From Methylobacterium jeotgali (GTDB lineage: Bacteria; Pseudomonadota; Alphaproteobacteria; Rhizobiales; Beijerinckiaceae), in assembly GCF_022179345.1 (NCBI RefSeq), contig NZ_BPQR01000025.1, forward strand, positions 1-63,211: a stretch of 63,211 nucleotides of DNA. Reading direction: 5' to 3'. Under the pieces are notes generated by a model. It worked only from the letters and a program-made list of their open reading frames with translations, was not told where the DNA came from and searched no databases. Position 1 is the first letter of the stretch. Each line of letters opens with the position of its first letter. Positions 48,687 to 58,183 of the stretch are shown one piece after another. The position numbers and the translations under genes were made by a program.

Positions 48687-49430
48687 ATGCGGGTCGCGAT
48701 CGTGACGGGAGCCGGCTCCGGCATCGGCCGGGCAGTGGCGCTGGGATTGGCGGGCGCCGGCTTTCGCGTCGTCCTGGCGGGCCGCCGGGCCGAGCCCCTG
48801 GAGCGCCTGGCCGGCGAGATCGGCCCGTCCGCCCTGGCACTGCCGGCGGACGTGACCGACGAGGGCTCCGTGGAGGCGCTGTTCGCCGAGACCGGCCGGG
48901 CGTTCGGGCGGCTCGACGTGCTCTTCAACAACGCCGGCGTGTTCACGCCGGCGGCGTCCATCGACGCGGTCACGCTCGAGGACTGGCGACGCAGCCTCGA
49001 CACCAACCTCACCGGCCTATTCCTGTGCACCCGCGCGGCCTTCTGCATGATGAAGGCGCAGACGCCGCGGGGCGGGCGGATCATCAACAACGGCTCGCTC
49101 TCGGCCCACGTGCCGCGGCCGGGCTCGGCGCCCTACACGGCGACCAAGCACGCGGTGACGGGGCTCACCCGCGCGACCGCGCTCGACGGGCGCCCCTTCG
49201 ACATCGCCTGTGGGCAGATCGACATCGGCAACGCCGAGACGGAGATGACCCGGAAATTCGCGGAAGGGGAGGGCGCCCGGCAGGCGGACGGCTCGATGCG
49301 CCGTGAGGCGATTATGGACGCCCGCCACGTCGCCGACGCCGTCGTCTACATGGCCGGGCTGCCGCTCTCGGCCAACGTGCTCTCGATGAGCGTGATGGCG
49401 ACGGGCATGCCCTATGTCGGGCGGGGCTGA
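48687..49430 (+). CDS. Short-chain dehydrogenase/reductase (SDR)
   Basis: A 247-residue classical SDR: cofactor motif [21 protein letters not shown] at the N-terminus, RR after the second strand ([12 protein letters not shown], suggesting NADP), LFNNAGVF (NNAG), the catalytic Ser near [12 protein letters not shown], and [18 protein letters not shown] with the YxxxK pair. The substrate is unknown. It stands between tRNA-Gln and prfC with a hairpin after it. Confidence 0.93.
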   Translation: MRVAIVTGAGSGIGRAVALGLAGAGFRVVLAGRRAEPLERLAGEIGPSALALPADVTDEGSVEALFAETGRAFGRLDVLFNNAGVFTPAASIDAVTLEDWRRSLDTNLTGLFLCTRAAFCMMKAQTPRGGRIINNGSLSAHVPRPGSAPYTATKHAVTGLTRATALDGRPFDIACGQIDIGNAETEMTRKFAEGEGARQADGSMRREAIMDARHVADAVVYMAGLPLSANVLSMSVMATGMPYVGRG

Positions 49431-49443
49431 CTCTCTCGCCGTG

Positions 49444-49476
49444 CCGCCGCGGGCGGCTTTTGCGTCCCCGCGGCGG
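49444..49476 (+). terminator. Hairpin after the SDR gene
   Basis: CCGCCGCGGG (49444-49453) pairs perfectly with CCCGCGGCGG (49467-49476) around a 13-base loop, 14 bp after the SDR stop codon. There is no T-run directly after the stem. It probably separates the SDR and prfC transcripts. Confidence 0.5.
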
Positions 49477-49542
49477 AGCGCTTAAAGACCGACGCCACCC
49501 GCCCTCGCCCGACGCCCGGAGAGGCCGCCCGACCGGCGGCCG

Positions 49543-51177
49543 GTGCCCGCCATGCTGATGCAGACCGAAACCAAGACCGAGAGCAGCACGCGGCCCGCCG
49601 ATCCGGTGGCGCGCCGGCGCACCTTCGCGATCATCTCGCACCCGGATGCGGGCAAGACCACGCTCACCGAGAAGCTCTTGCTGTTCGGGGGCGCCATCCA
49701 GCTCGCCGGCGAGGTCAAGGCCAAGCGCAACCGCGTCTCGACCCGCTCCGACTGGATGGGCATCGAGAAGGAGCGCGGCATCTCGGTCGTCACCTCGGTG
49801 ATGACCTTCGAGTACGGGGACTGCGTCTTCAACCTGCTCGACACGCCGGGCCACGAGGACTTCTCCGAGGACACCTACCGGACGCTCACCGCCGTCGACT
49901 CGGCGGTCATGGTGATCGACGCGGCGAAGGGCATCGAGGCGCGGACGCGCAAGCTGTTCGAGGTCTGTCGGCTCCGCGACATCCCGATCGTCACCTTCGT
50001 GAACAAGCTCGACCGGGAGGCCCGCGACCCGTTCGAGCTCCTCGACGAGATCGAGAAGACGCTGGCGCTGGACGTCGCCCCCGTCACCTGGCCGATCGGG
50101 CTCGGGCGCAACTTCGCCGGCACCTACGAGCTCGGCGGCAACCGGGTGCGCCGCCTCGACGCCGCGGACGATGCCGGCACCATCCCCGTCTCCGGGATCG
50201 CGGACCCGCTCTTCGACACGCTGCTCACCGAGGATGGCGCGGCGCAGGCCTGGCGCGACGAGGTCGAGCTGGCGGAAGGCGGCCTGAAGACCTTCGACCT
50301 CGACGCCTTCCGCGAGGGCCACCTGACGCCTGTGTTCTTCGGCTCGGCGCTGCGCAACTTCGGGGTGCGCGATCTCATCGACGGGCTCGCCCGCGTCGCG
50401 CCTCCGCCCCGGGGCCAGGACGCCGACAAGCGCACCATCGAGCCGACGGAGCCGAAGATGACGGGCTTCGTCTTCAAGATCCAGGCGAACATGGACCCGA
50501 ACCACCGGGACCGCATCGCCTTCATGCGCGTCTGTTCCGGAAAGCTGAACAGGGGCATGAAGGCGAAGCTCGTCCGCACGGGCAAGCCGATCTCGCTCTC
50601 GGCGCCGCAGTTCTTCTTCGCCCAGGACCGGGCCATCGCCGACGAGGCCTACGCGGGAGACGTCGTCGGCATCCCCAACCACGGCACGCTGCGCATCGGC
50701 GACACGCTGACGGAAGGCGAGGAGATCGTGTTCCGGGGCGTGCCGAGCTTCGCCCCCGAGATCATGCGCCGGGTGAAGCTCACCGACGCCATGAAGGCCA
50801 AGAAGCTGCGCGAGGCCCTCCAGCAGATGGGCGAGGAGGGCGTGGTCCAGGTCTTCGTGCCCCAGGATGGAAGCCAAGCCATCGTCGGCGTCGTCGGCGC
50901 GCTTCAGCTCGACGTGCTGAAGGAGCGGCTCCAGGCCGAGTACGGCCTGCCGGTCGACTACGACGCCACCCGCTTCTCCGTCTGCCGCTGGATCGAGTCG
51001 GACAAGCCCGGCGAGGTCGACAGGTTCGCGGAGGCGCACGGCTCCTCGATGGCGAGCGACCTCGACGGTGCGCCGGTCTTCATGGCGACCACCGCCTTCT
51101 CGCTCCGCTACGAGGAGGAGCGCTGGCCGGACGTGCGCTTCACCGACGTGAAGGACTATCAGAAGCGGGCGGGGTAA
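49543..51177 (+). CDS. prfC: Peptide chain release factor 3 (RF3)
   Basis: A 544-residue translational GTPase: P-loop ISHPDAGKTTLTEKLLLFGGAIQLAGEVKAKR, switch region SDWMGIEKERGISVVTSVMTFEY, DTPGHEDFSEDTYRTLTAVDSAVMVID (G3), and NKLDRE (G4). The RF3-specific C-terminal domain (VGVVGALQLDVLKERLQAEYGLPV) is complete. RF3 recycles RF1 and RF2 after termination. A shorter start, MLMQTE, four codons in, is possible. Confidence 0.98.
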   Translation: MPAMLMQTETKTESSTRPADPVARRRTFAIISHPDAGKTTLTEKLLLFGGAIQLAGEVKAKRNRVSTRSDWMGIEKERGISVVTSVMTFEYGDCVFNLLDTPGHEDFSEDTYRTLTAVDSAVMVIDAAKGIEARTRKLFEVCRLRDIPIVTFVNKLDREARDPFELLDEIEKTLALDVAPVTWPIGLGRNFAGTYELGGNRVRRLDAADDAGTIPVSGIADPLFDTLLTEDGAAQAWRDEVELAEGGLKTFDLDAFREGHLTPVFFGSALRNFGVRDLIDGLARVAPPPRGQDADKRTIEPTEPKMTGFVFKIQANMDPNHRDRIAFMRVCSGKLNRGMKAKLVRTGKPISLSAPQFFFAQDRAIADEAYAGDVVGIPNHGTLRIGDTLTEGEEIVFRGVPSFAPEIMRRVKLTDAMKAKKLREALQQMGEEGVVQVFVPQDGSQAIVGVVGALQLDVLKERLQAEYGLPVDYDATRFSVCRWIESDKPGEVDRFAEAHGSSMASDLDGAPVFMATTAFSLRYEEERWPDVRFTDVKDYQKRAG

Positions 51178-51184
51178 GGCCGCC

Positions 51185-51637
51185 TCAGAACTTCCCCAGC
51201 ATCGGGAAGTCGATGCTCAGCGTCGACTCGGTGGCGAGCGGCGCCTCGCGCTTGCGCGGCTTGCGGTTGAGCACCTGCTTCAGCTTGGCCTTGAGCACGT
51301 TCATGTCGAACGGCTTGAGGATGAAGGCGTCGGCGCCGGCCTGGTGGGCGAGGTTGATGTCCTCGAAGGTGAAGGACGACTCGGTCAGGATGAAGGGCGT
51401 GTTCATCAGGGCGTCGTCGGCGCGGATCTCGCGCAGGAGCCCGATCCCGTCCATCGGCTCCATCTCGAGGTCGGAGATGACCAGCGCGTAGCGGCGCTCG
51501 CGCAGGCGGTCGAGAGCGTCCGCGGCCGTCGAGACCCCCTCGACCTCGGGGAAGCCGAGGCGGTTCATGAGCATCACGACGAGCTTCAGGAGCTTCTCCT
51601 GATCGTCCACGACGAGGATGGGGGGCGTGTCGCTCAT
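51185..51637 (-). CDS. Single-domain CheY-like response regulator
   Basis: A 150-residue receiver: PILVVDDQEKLLKLVVMLMNRLGF, the phospho-acceptor Asp in LVISDLEMEPMDG (about residue 56) and FILKPF with the conserved Lys. There is no output domain; the last ~30 residues (basic, then STLSIDFPMLGKF) are a short tail. It lies 31 bp after a BLUF-domain gene and opposite prfC, so it may relay a light or stress signal. Its partner kinase is not in the window. Confidence 0.9.
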   Translation of the reverse strand: MSDTPPILVVDDQEKLLKLVVMLMNRLGFPEVEGVSTAADALDRLRERRYALVISDLEMEPMDGIGLLREIRADDALMNTPFILTESSFTFEDINLAHQAGADAFILKPFDMNVLKAKLKQVLNRKPRKREAPLATESTLSIDFPMLGKF

Positions 51638-51668
51638 GGCGCGATGCGGCTCTGCTCAGCGGTCGCGG

Positions 51669-52136
51669 TCAGACGAAGAGATGGTCGATGCCCTGCTTCG
51701 ACATGGCTTCCGACTGGAGCGCCACGGCGAGGGCATGGATCGCGGCGGCCTTCGGCGTCCCGCGCTGGAGGCTCGGCAGCAGGTTGGCCTTGTTGAAGGA
51801 GGCCTCGCTGGCCGGGGTGCGCGCCACGATCGTGAAGGAGTTCACGAACTCGCGCTTGGCGATCTCGCGCCACTCGCAGATCTGCACGTCGCGGTGGCGC
51901 GGATCCTCGGCGATGCGCCCGAACGTGTCCTGGATCTGCTGGCGCTCGCCCTCGATCACCTGGGCGGCGAAGTTCTGCTCGACCATCATCAGGCTGGTGA
52001 TGACCGAGAACTCGTTCTTCTTCTGCGCCTGGCGCGTGATGTCCCCGAGCTGGCTCGCGCGCAGCTGCGGCTCCGACGACAGGGCCAGTCGGGAGAAGTA
52101 GATCAGGTGGACCAGGGTCGTCCGCTTGGCACGCAT
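51669..52136 (-). CDS. BLUF-domain blue-light sensor protein
   Basis: A 155-residue protein. Residues about 8-105 fit the BLUF fold: LVHLIYFSRLAL (with the flavin-contacting Tyr), DITRQAQKKNEFSVITSLMMVEQNFAAQVIEGERQQIQDTFGRIAEDPRHRDVQICEW (with the conserved Asn and the Gln before the IEG segment). These residues carry the hydrogen-bond switch around FAD in known BLUF proteins. ITS replaces the usual ITG. There is no enzymatic output, so it should signal through a partner, possibly the adjacent receiver protein. It lies beside flagellar genes. Confidence 0.75.
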   Translation of the reverse strand: MRAKRTTLVHLIYFSRLALSSEPQLRASQLGDITRQAQKKNEFSVITSLMMVEQNFAAQVIEGERQQIQDTFGRIAEDPRHRDVQICEWREIAKREFVNSFTIVARTPASEASFNKANLLPSLQRGTPKAAAIHALAVALQSEAMSKQGIDHLFV

Positions 52137-52360
52137 GGTCGTGTCCGCTTCCGCATCGGCGCGGGCCGGACGATAGCGCCCGCGGACATAACGGGCCGTA
52201 AACGCGCCCCGCCCCCGGCAGAAGCTGCCGAGCGGGGCCGGGACGCCGCGGCGGATTCTGCCGGGAGCGCGCTCGCGCCGTCAATGAAATCAGTGGGTTG
52301 GCGCTGGCACGGCGGTTGCGGCACCGGCCCGAGCCCCTGTCGGGCCCGGAGCCGATTGCC

Positions 52361-53755
52361 ATGGACATCTTCACCGCGCTTCAGACGGCGGTCACGGGGC
52401 TGAAGGCGCAGTCCTACGCCATCGACAACATCTCCGGGAACATCGCGAACTCCCAGACCACTGGCTACAAGCGCATCGACACGAGCTTCGTGGACCTGAT
52501 CGCCGAGCAGACGCCGCGCCACGAGGTCGCCGGCACGGTGCTCGCTCAGTCCCAGCTCACCAACACCATCCAGGGCAACATCACCGCCACCAGCGTGCCG
52601 ACCAACATGGCGCTGAACGGGTCCGGCTTCTTCACCGTGCAGACCCGCACCGGCGACACCAACGGCCAGCCGACCTTCTCGGGCACCACCGTCTACACCC
52701 GCCGCGGCGACTTCACCCGCGACGCCTCGGGCTTCCTCGTCAACGGCGCCGGCAGCTACCTGACCGGCGACAACCTCGACCCCGTAACGGGACAGGTGAA
52801 GAGCTCCGGCCCGATCGTCGTCGACGGGGCGACGCTGCCGGCCCGGCAGACGACCAGCATCACCTACGGCGCCAACCTGCCGCGCACGCCGACGACGGCG
52901 ACCTCGCAGGCCGGCGGGTCGTCGCTCTACACGGCGACCGGCGCCACCACGACCGACACCACCCAGACCGTGAGCGGCCTCACGGTCGCCTCGACCGCCG
53001 CCTCCGACTTCGTCGACCACAGCATCGTCGGCCCCTCGCTCACCGCCTACACGGAGAGCGGCGCGCCGATCTCGGTCTCGACCCGCTGGGCGAAGGTGCA
53101 GGACTACACCTCCCCCACGCAGCCGGCGGTGTGGAACCTGTACTACGCCGCCAACAGCAGCGTGGTCGGCTCCTCGAGCGCCTGGACCAACACCGGCACC
53201 GCCTTCGCCTTCAACGCCGCGGGCCAGCTCACCTCGCCCGCCGTCAGCGCGACGACGGGCGTCGCCACAGCGACGATCCCCTCGCTCACCGTCGACGGCA
53301 CCAATGTCGGGACCATCGCGCTCAACCTGGGCAAGGGCGCGCTGACCCAATACGCCTCGGCCTCGGGCAGCGTGACCACCAACACCCTGAAGCAGGACGG
53401 CTACGCGGCGGGCACGCTCAACAGCCTGTCGGTGTCGACCGACGGCAAGATCATGGGCACATACTCGAACGGCTCGACGCTCGCGGTCGCCAATGTGGGC
53501 ATCGCCCGCTTCACGAACCCGGACGGGCTGAAGGCGGAATCGGGCGGCAACTACAGCCAGACCAACGATTCCGGGGCGGCGCTGGTGGGCCTCAACGGCG
53601 CCACGGTGGTGGGCGGCAACGTCGAGCAGTCCAACACCGACATTGCCGGCGAATTCTCTAAGATGATCGTAACCCAGCAGGCCTACTCTGCGAACACGCG
53701 CGTCATGTCGACGGCGCAGTCGATGATGTCGGACCTCCTCAACGTCATCCGCTGA
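52361..53755 (+). CDS. flgE: Flagellar hook protein FlgE
   Basis: A 464-residue protein starting MDIFTALQTAVTGLKAQSYAIDNISGNIANSQTTGYKR, the rod/hook N-terminal signature. It ends in VEQSNTDIAGEFSKMIVTQQAYSANTRVMSTAQSMMSDLLNVIR, the conserved hook C-terminus. The central region is the variable FlgE domain. It forms the flexible hook outside the cell. flgK and flgL follow directly in order. Confidence 0.95.
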   Translation: MDIFTALQTAVTGLKAQSYAIDNISGNIANSQTTGYKRIDTSFVDLIAEQTPRHEVAGTVLAQSQLTNTIQGNITATSVPTNMALNGSGFFTVQTRTGDTNGQPTFSGTTVYTRRGDFTRDASGFLVNGAGSYLTGDNLDPVTGQVKSSGPIVVDGATLPARQTTSITYGANLPRTPTTATSQAGGSSLYTATGATTTDTTQTVSGLTVASTAASDFVDHSIVGPSLTAYTESGAPISVSTRWAKVQDYTSPTQPAVWNLYYAANSSVVGSSSAWTNTGTAFAFNAAGQLTSPAVSATTGVATATIPSLTVDGTNVGTIALNLGKGALTQYASASGSVTTNTLKQDGYAAGTLNSLSVSTDGKIMGTYSNGSTLAVANVGIARFTNPDGLKAESGGNYSQTNDSGAALVGLNGATVVGGNVEQSNTDIAGEFSKMIVTQQAYSANTRVMSTAQSMMSDLLNVIR

Positions 53756-53794
53756 GCGAACGAGATCTGAGGCGCCCCGACGGAGACCCGCGCC

Positions 53795-55675
53795 ATGTCG
53801 CTGAACGCGCTGAGCACGGCCAATGCCGGCCTGAAGGCGACGCAGGCCGCCATCGGCATCGTCTCGCAGAACGTCGCGAACGCCGGCACGGCCGGCTACG
53901 TCAAGCGCACCCTCACCAGCGTCTCGGCGGGCATCGGCAACGCCGGCGTCGCCACGGGCGCCATCGCCCGCAGCTTCGACGCCGCCGCCCTCAAGCAGCT
54001 CCGCCTGGAGACGGCGGGCGCCGCCTACACCTCGACCAAGGCCGACGTCGTCTCGCAGCTCGACACGCTCTACGGCACGCCGGGCTCCTCGACCGCCCTC
54101 GACGGGCTCCTGAACAGCTTCACCGGCTCCCTCCAGAACCTCGCCAGCAACCCGACGCTGTCGACCGCGCGCACCGTGGTGCTCAACAGCGCCTCGGCGC
54201 TCGCCGCGCGCATCGGCAGCATCGCCGGCAACGTCCAGTCGCTGCGCAGCGCCGCGGAGAGCCGCCTCGGCAACGAGACCGCGGCGGCGAGCAACCTCCT
54301 CGGCTCGATCGCCGATCTCAACGTCAAGATCGGCAGCACCAGCGACGACGCCTCCCGCGCCGACCTGCTCGACCAGCGCGACCAGAAGATCAACGAGCTC
54401 TCCGGCTACTTCGACGTGCAGACGATCGAGCAGCAGGACGGCACCATGTCGGTGATGACCGGCTCCGGCATCACCCTCGTCGACCGCGGCCGGGCGGCGG
54501 TCCTCAGCTTCGACGGGCGCGGCACGCTGAACGCCTCGTCCAGCTACTCGACCGATCCGGCCAAGCGCAGCGTCGGCACCATCCTGGCGCAGATGCCGGG
54601 CGGCAGCACCATCGATCTCGGCGAGCCCGGCGTGCTGCGCTCGGGCACCATGGCGGCCGAGCTGGAGCTGCGCGACACGGTCCTGCCCCAGGCCCAGCGC
54701 CAGCTCGACGACCTCGCCTCCGGCCTCGCCCGCTCCCTCACGGACAAGAGCGTGACCGGCACGCCGAACGGCGCCGGCACGCAGATCGACCTCTCCGGCA
54801 TCCAGGCCGGCAACGCGATCACCATCCCCGTGAGCGGCCCGGACGGCTCCCTCCGCAACGTCACGCTGATCGCCTCGGCGAACCCGACCGCCGGGGTCGA
54901 TCCGGCGCTCACCACCGATTCGGCCGGCCTCGCCCAGACCTTCGACATCTCGGGCGGCCCCTCGACCTACGTCGCCAAGATCGCGCAGGCGCTCACCGCC
55001 CTCTCGACGCGGCTGACGGCCTCGGGCGCGGCTTCCGTGCCGAGCCTCGGCGCCACCGGCACCGGCGCGAGCGTGACCTTCACCGGAAATCCCGGCTGGA
55101 CCGTGAAGGGGGCGAGCGCGGCCATCACCGTGCCGACCTCCGCCAGCGACCTCACCACCGCCTACCCGCAGATCCCGCTCTTCACGGACGGCTCCGGCAA
55201 CGCCCTCGTCACCGGCTCCCTCGACAACGGCGCCCAGATCACCGGCCTCGCCCAGCGCCTCCAGATCAACCCGGCCCTCGTCTCGAACAGCACCGCGCTC
55301 ACCGCCACGAGCGCCTCGAGCACGACGCCCGTCTCGACGCGTCCCCAGTTCGTCTACGACGCCCTCACCACGGCCCAGCAGACCTTCTCCGCGGCGAGCG
55401 GGCTCGGCGGCATCTCGGCGCCCTACCGGACGAGCGTCGTGGATTTCGCGCAGGACCTGATCGCGGCCCAGGGCGCGGCGGCGGCCTCCGCCAAGAGCCT
55501 CGACGAGGGCCAGAGCGTGGCGCTCGCCACCGCCCAGAGCCGCTTCTCGTCGAGCGCGGGCGTGAACATCGACGAGGAGATGTCGCGGCTCATCGAGCTG
55601 CAGACCGCCTACACGGCCAACGCGCGCGTCCTTACGGCCGCCCGCGACATGCTCGACACCCTGCTGCGGATCTGA
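53795..55675 (+). CDS. flgK: Flagellar hook-associated protein 1, FlgK
   Basis: A 626-residue protein with the FlgK N-terminus MSLNALSTANAGLKATQAAIGIVSQNVANAGTAGYVKRT and C-terminus GVNIDEEMSRLIELQTAYTANARVLTAARDMLDTLLRI. It also has DLLDQRDQKINELSGYFDV, a FlgK landmark near residue 190. The protein joins hook to filament. It is 4 bp from flgL. Confidence 0.96.
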   Translation: MSLNALSTANAGLKATQAAIGIVSQNVANAGTAGYVKRTLTSVSAGIGNAGVATGAIARSFDAAALKQLRLETAGAAYTSTKADVVSQLDTLYGTPGSSTALDGLLNSFTGSLQNLASNPTLSTARTVVLNSASALAARIGSIAGNVQSLRSAAESRLGNETAAASNLLGSIADLNVKIGSTSDDASRADLLDQRDQKINELSGYFDVQTIEQQDGTMSVMTGSGITLVDRGRAAVLSFDGRGTLNASSSYSTDPAKRSVGTILAQMPGGSTIDLGEPGVLRSGTMAAELELRDTVLPQAQRQLDDLASGLARSLTDKSVTGTPNGAGTQIDLSGIQAGNAITIPVSGPDGSLRNVTLIASANPTAGVDPALTTDSAGLAQTFDISGGPSTYVAKIAQALTALSTRLTASGAASVPSLGATGTGASVTFTGNPGWTVKGASAAITVPTSASDLTTAYPQIPLFTDGSGNALVTGSLDNGAQITGLAQRLQINPALVSNSTALTATSASSTTPVSTRPQFVYDALTTAQQTFSAASGLGGISAPYRTSVVDFAQDLIAAQGAAAASAKSLDEGQSVALATAQSRFSSSAGVNIDEEMSRLIELQTAYTANARVLTAARDMLDTLLRI

Positions 55676-55679
55676 GGCG

Positions 55680-57503
55680 ATGACGACGATCACGAACTTC
55701 GCCGCCGGCAGCTACAACACGCTGCGCAGCACGCAGAACCTGCTGAACCTGAAGAGCCAGCTCGAAGGGCTGACGACGCAGCTCGCGACCGGGCGCACCG
55801 CCGAGACCTATGGCGGCCTCGGCGCCGGGCGCACCACCAGCCTCAGCGCCCATGCGGCCCTCGCGGCGCTCGACGGCTACGATTCCGCGATCGGCACGGC
55901 GACGACCCGCGTCAACCTGACCGCGGCGAGCCTCCAGCAGGTCACGACCCTCACGAGCACGCTCCGCTCGAGCCTGAGCAACAGCCTCGTCAACAACTCG
56001 AACGCCACGGCGAGCTCGCAGCTCGCCAGGAACAACCTCGGCGCGGTGATCGACGCCCTCAACCAGAGCGTCGCCGGCCAGTACCTGTTCAGCGGCCGGG
56101 CGACCGACGTGCAGCCCGTCCAAGACGTGGGCACCATCCTCAACGGCGATGCGGGCAAGGGGCTCGACGGGCTCGCCAAGCTCGTCTCCGAGCAGAAGGC
56201 CGCCGATCTCGGATCCGGCAACGGCCGCCTCTCGATCGGGACGCCGGCGACCGGCGCCACGAGCTTCTCGCTCGGCGAGGAGAGCGCGGCGAGCGACCCG
56301 ACCGGACGGACCCGCGCCAATTTCGGCTTCACGATCCCCTCGACGCCGACGGCGACGAGCGCCGCCTTCACGATCACCCAGACCGGGACCTCGGTGCCGC
56401 CGAACGTCACCCTCGACCACGCCCCGGCCGAGGGCCAGAGCTTCCGGGTCACCGTCAACCAGCCGGACGGCAGCCAGAAGACCCTCGACCTCACCGTGCG
56501 CTCCGGGGCCGCCGCGTCCGCCGCCGACAGCTTCCCCGTCACCACCGACGGCGCGGCCGCGAGCCTCGCGCTCAAGAACCTCGTCGCGCCGGGCACCGTG
56601 GCCGGCGTGCAGAGCGGCAATCCGCCGGCGCTCGTGGCGACCTTCTCGGGCGGGGCGCCGGCCTCCTACCAGATCGGGCTCTCCGCCCAGCCCAGCGAGG
56701 GCGACAGCCTCACGGTGACGCTCGGCATGCACGACGGCACCACGACGACGGTGACGCTCGCTGCCCGCAAGACGGTCTCCGCCGGCGATACGGGCGTCTT
56801 CCAGATCGGCGCCGACGCGGCCGAGACGGCGCGCAACCTCTCGGCGGCGCTCGGCACCGCGGTGACGACGGCGGCCTCCGCGACGCTCTCGGCCAGTTCG
56901 ACGGCCCGAGCCTCGGCGGATTTCTTCAACGGCACCACCAAGGCCGGCCAGGAGCCGAGGCGCATCCTCACCGATGGCTCCGGCAACCCTTACTACGCGC
57001 AGAGCCCGCAGGGGCGCACCGTGATCTGGTACCAGGGCGACGCCGACAGCGCCGACGCCCGGGCCACCACCACCGTGCGGATCGGGGCCGGCAACGATCT
57101 CTCGATCGGCGCCGCCGCCAACGAGACCGCGATCCGCACGGCGCTCGCCGGCATCGCGGCGATGGCGGTGGAAGGCATCGCCGATCCGACCGGCAGCACC
57201 GGCAAGACCCGCTTCAACGCGCTCGCCGACCGCTCCGCCAGCCTCCTCCAGACGGCGACGACGGGTTCGCCGGGCCTCAACGACATCACCGGCGAGTTCA
57301 GCCTCGCCTCGAGCGCGCTCTCGAACGCCACCGCCTACAACAAGGCGACCCGCACAACGCTCGACGGGGCCGTCGACAAGGTCGAGAACGCCACGACCGA
57401 GGAGGTGGCCGCCAAGCTCCTCGCCGTGCAGACCCGCCTCCAGGCGAGCTACCAGATCACCGCCACCCTCTCGAAGCTGACGCTCGCCAACTACCTCGGC
57501 TGA
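55680..57503 (+). CDS. flgL: Flagellar hook-associated protein 3, FlgL (enlarged)
   Basis: A 607-residue protein. The FlgL/flagellin N-terminal helix (NTLRSTQNLLNLKSQLEGLTTQLATGRTAETYGGLG) and YLFSGRATDVQPV are present. The C-terminal helix (STALSNATAYNKATR-type region, then VENATTEEVAAKLLAVQTRLQASYQITATLSKLTLANYLG) is complete. Most FlgL proteins have about 300-400 residues; here the middle (about 190-500) is expanded and contains two similar units, EGQSFRVTVNQPDGSQKT and EGDSLTVTLGMHDGTTTT. The protein caps the hook for filament assembly. Confidence 0.9.
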   Translation: MTTITNFAAGSYNTLRSTQNLLNLKSQLEGLTTQLATGRTAETYGGLGAGRTTSLSAHAALAALDGYDSAIGTATTRVNLTAASLQQVTTLTSTLRSSLSNSLVNNSNATASSQLARNNLGAVIDALNQSVAGQYLFSGRATDVQPVQDVGTILNGDAGKGLDGLAKLVSEQKAADLGSGNGRLSIGTPATGATSFSLGEESAASDPTGRTRANFGFTIPSTPTATSAAFTITQTGTSVPPNVTLDHAPAEGQSFRVTVNQPDGSQKTLDLTVRSGAAASAADSFPVTTDGAAASLALKNLVAPGTVAGVQSGNPPALVATFSGGAPASYQIGLSAQPSEGDSLTVTLGMHDGTTTTVTLAARKTVSAGDTGVFQIGADAAETARNLSAALGTAVTTAASATLSASSTARASADFFNGTTKAGQEPRRILTDGSGNPYYAQSPQGRTVIWYQGDADSADARATTTVRIGAGNDLSIGAAANETAIRTALAGIAAMAVEGIADPTGSTGKTRFNALADRSASLLQTATTGSPGLNDITGEFSLASSALSNATAYNKATRTTLDGAVDKVENATTEEVAAKLLAVQTRLQASYQITATLSKLTLANYLG

Positions 57504-57570
57504 GCGCTTGCCCGGCGGCGGAGCCCCGGCCTACCCTGGCGCCGCGACAGCTTCGAGGGCGGCCGGAACG

Positions 57571-57885
57571 ATGCGGATGATACTGGGACTTCTCCTCGGC
57601 CTGCTGAGCGCGACGGGCGTCGCCGCGGGCGAGCGGCCGCGCCCCGCTGCGGCCGAGACGCTCCTGCCCTGCCCGACGCAGGGACCCGGCTTCGTGCGCG
57701 CGCCCGGCAGCCGCACCTGCTTCCGCCTGTCGGGACGCGCCGCCGGCAACCTCGACCTGCGCCCGGGCCGTGGCGGCCTCGAGACGGCGCCCGGCGTCAG
57801 CGGCCGCTTCGCCATCGACACCCGCGCCGACACAGATCTCGGACCGGTGCGCACCTATGTCCGCATCGGCCAGGGACGCCGCTGA
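57571..57885 (+). CDS. Small secreted porin-N-terminus-like protein
   Basis: A 104-residue protein with a signal peptide (ILGLLLGLLSATGVAAG). The mature part reads CPTQGPGFVRAPGSRTCFRLSGRAAGNLDLR and then GRFAIDTRADTDLGPVRTYVRIG, which resembles the first strands of alphaproteobacterial porins (two cysteines flanking GF..PG..TC). No barrel follows, so it is either a degenerate porin start or a small two-cysteine periplasmic protein. It lies after flgL; function unknown. Confidence 0.7.
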   Translation: MRMILGLLLGLLSATGVAAGERPRPAAAETLLPCPTQGPGFVRAPGSRTCFRLSGRAAGNLDLRPGRGGLETAPGVSGRFAIDTRADTDLGPVRTYVRIGQGRR

Positions 57886-57949
57886 GCCCGGATCGTCACG
57901 CCCCTGTCGCATCGTCCGACTACGACGCCCGCGTTTCCAAGACTTCGGT

Positions 57950-57980
57950 CCGCCCGGCTCCGCCGCGGCGGGCCGTTTTT
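57950..57980 (+). terminator. Possible terminator after the mini-porin gene
   Basis: A GC-rich self-complementary stretch (CCGCCGCGGCGG core with flanking GCCCG/CGGGC) is followed by GTTTTT at 57975-57980, the best rho-independent pattern in this window. Confidence 0.5.
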
Positions 57981-58165
57981 CGTTTCGACCCACCGCGCGG
58001 CGGACGGGGCATCGAGCCGCGCAGGCGGACTTCGTGCGGAGCGATCACGCAGACGTGACCCAAAATCGACTGTCCTCACGAAGTTGTGTCTGAGCAAATA
58101 TAATTCGTTCCGAACGTGAACTGGCTAAATGTGTCTTGCAAGCAACGTAAATCCGGAAGTAAATT

Positions 58166-58183
58166 ATGACTGGATTATGACAT
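58166..58183 (-). promoter_or_regulatory. Pho-box-like direct repeat
   Basis: The plus strand reads ATGACTG-GATT-ATGACAT. On the minus strand this is ATGTCAT-AATC-CAGTCAT, two units close to the PhoB half-site CTGTCAT (6 of 7 each) at the required 11-bp spacing. It lies 67-85 bp upstream of the acid-phosphatase autotransporter ATG, though reversed relative to it. Confidence 0.6.

Noticed and set aside
52103..55693. Minus-strand open frame of 1,196 codons across the flagellar genes
   Set aside because: It is antisense to flgE and flgK, which have clear conserved termini; the minus frame is a high-GC artefact rich in Arg, Gly and Val.
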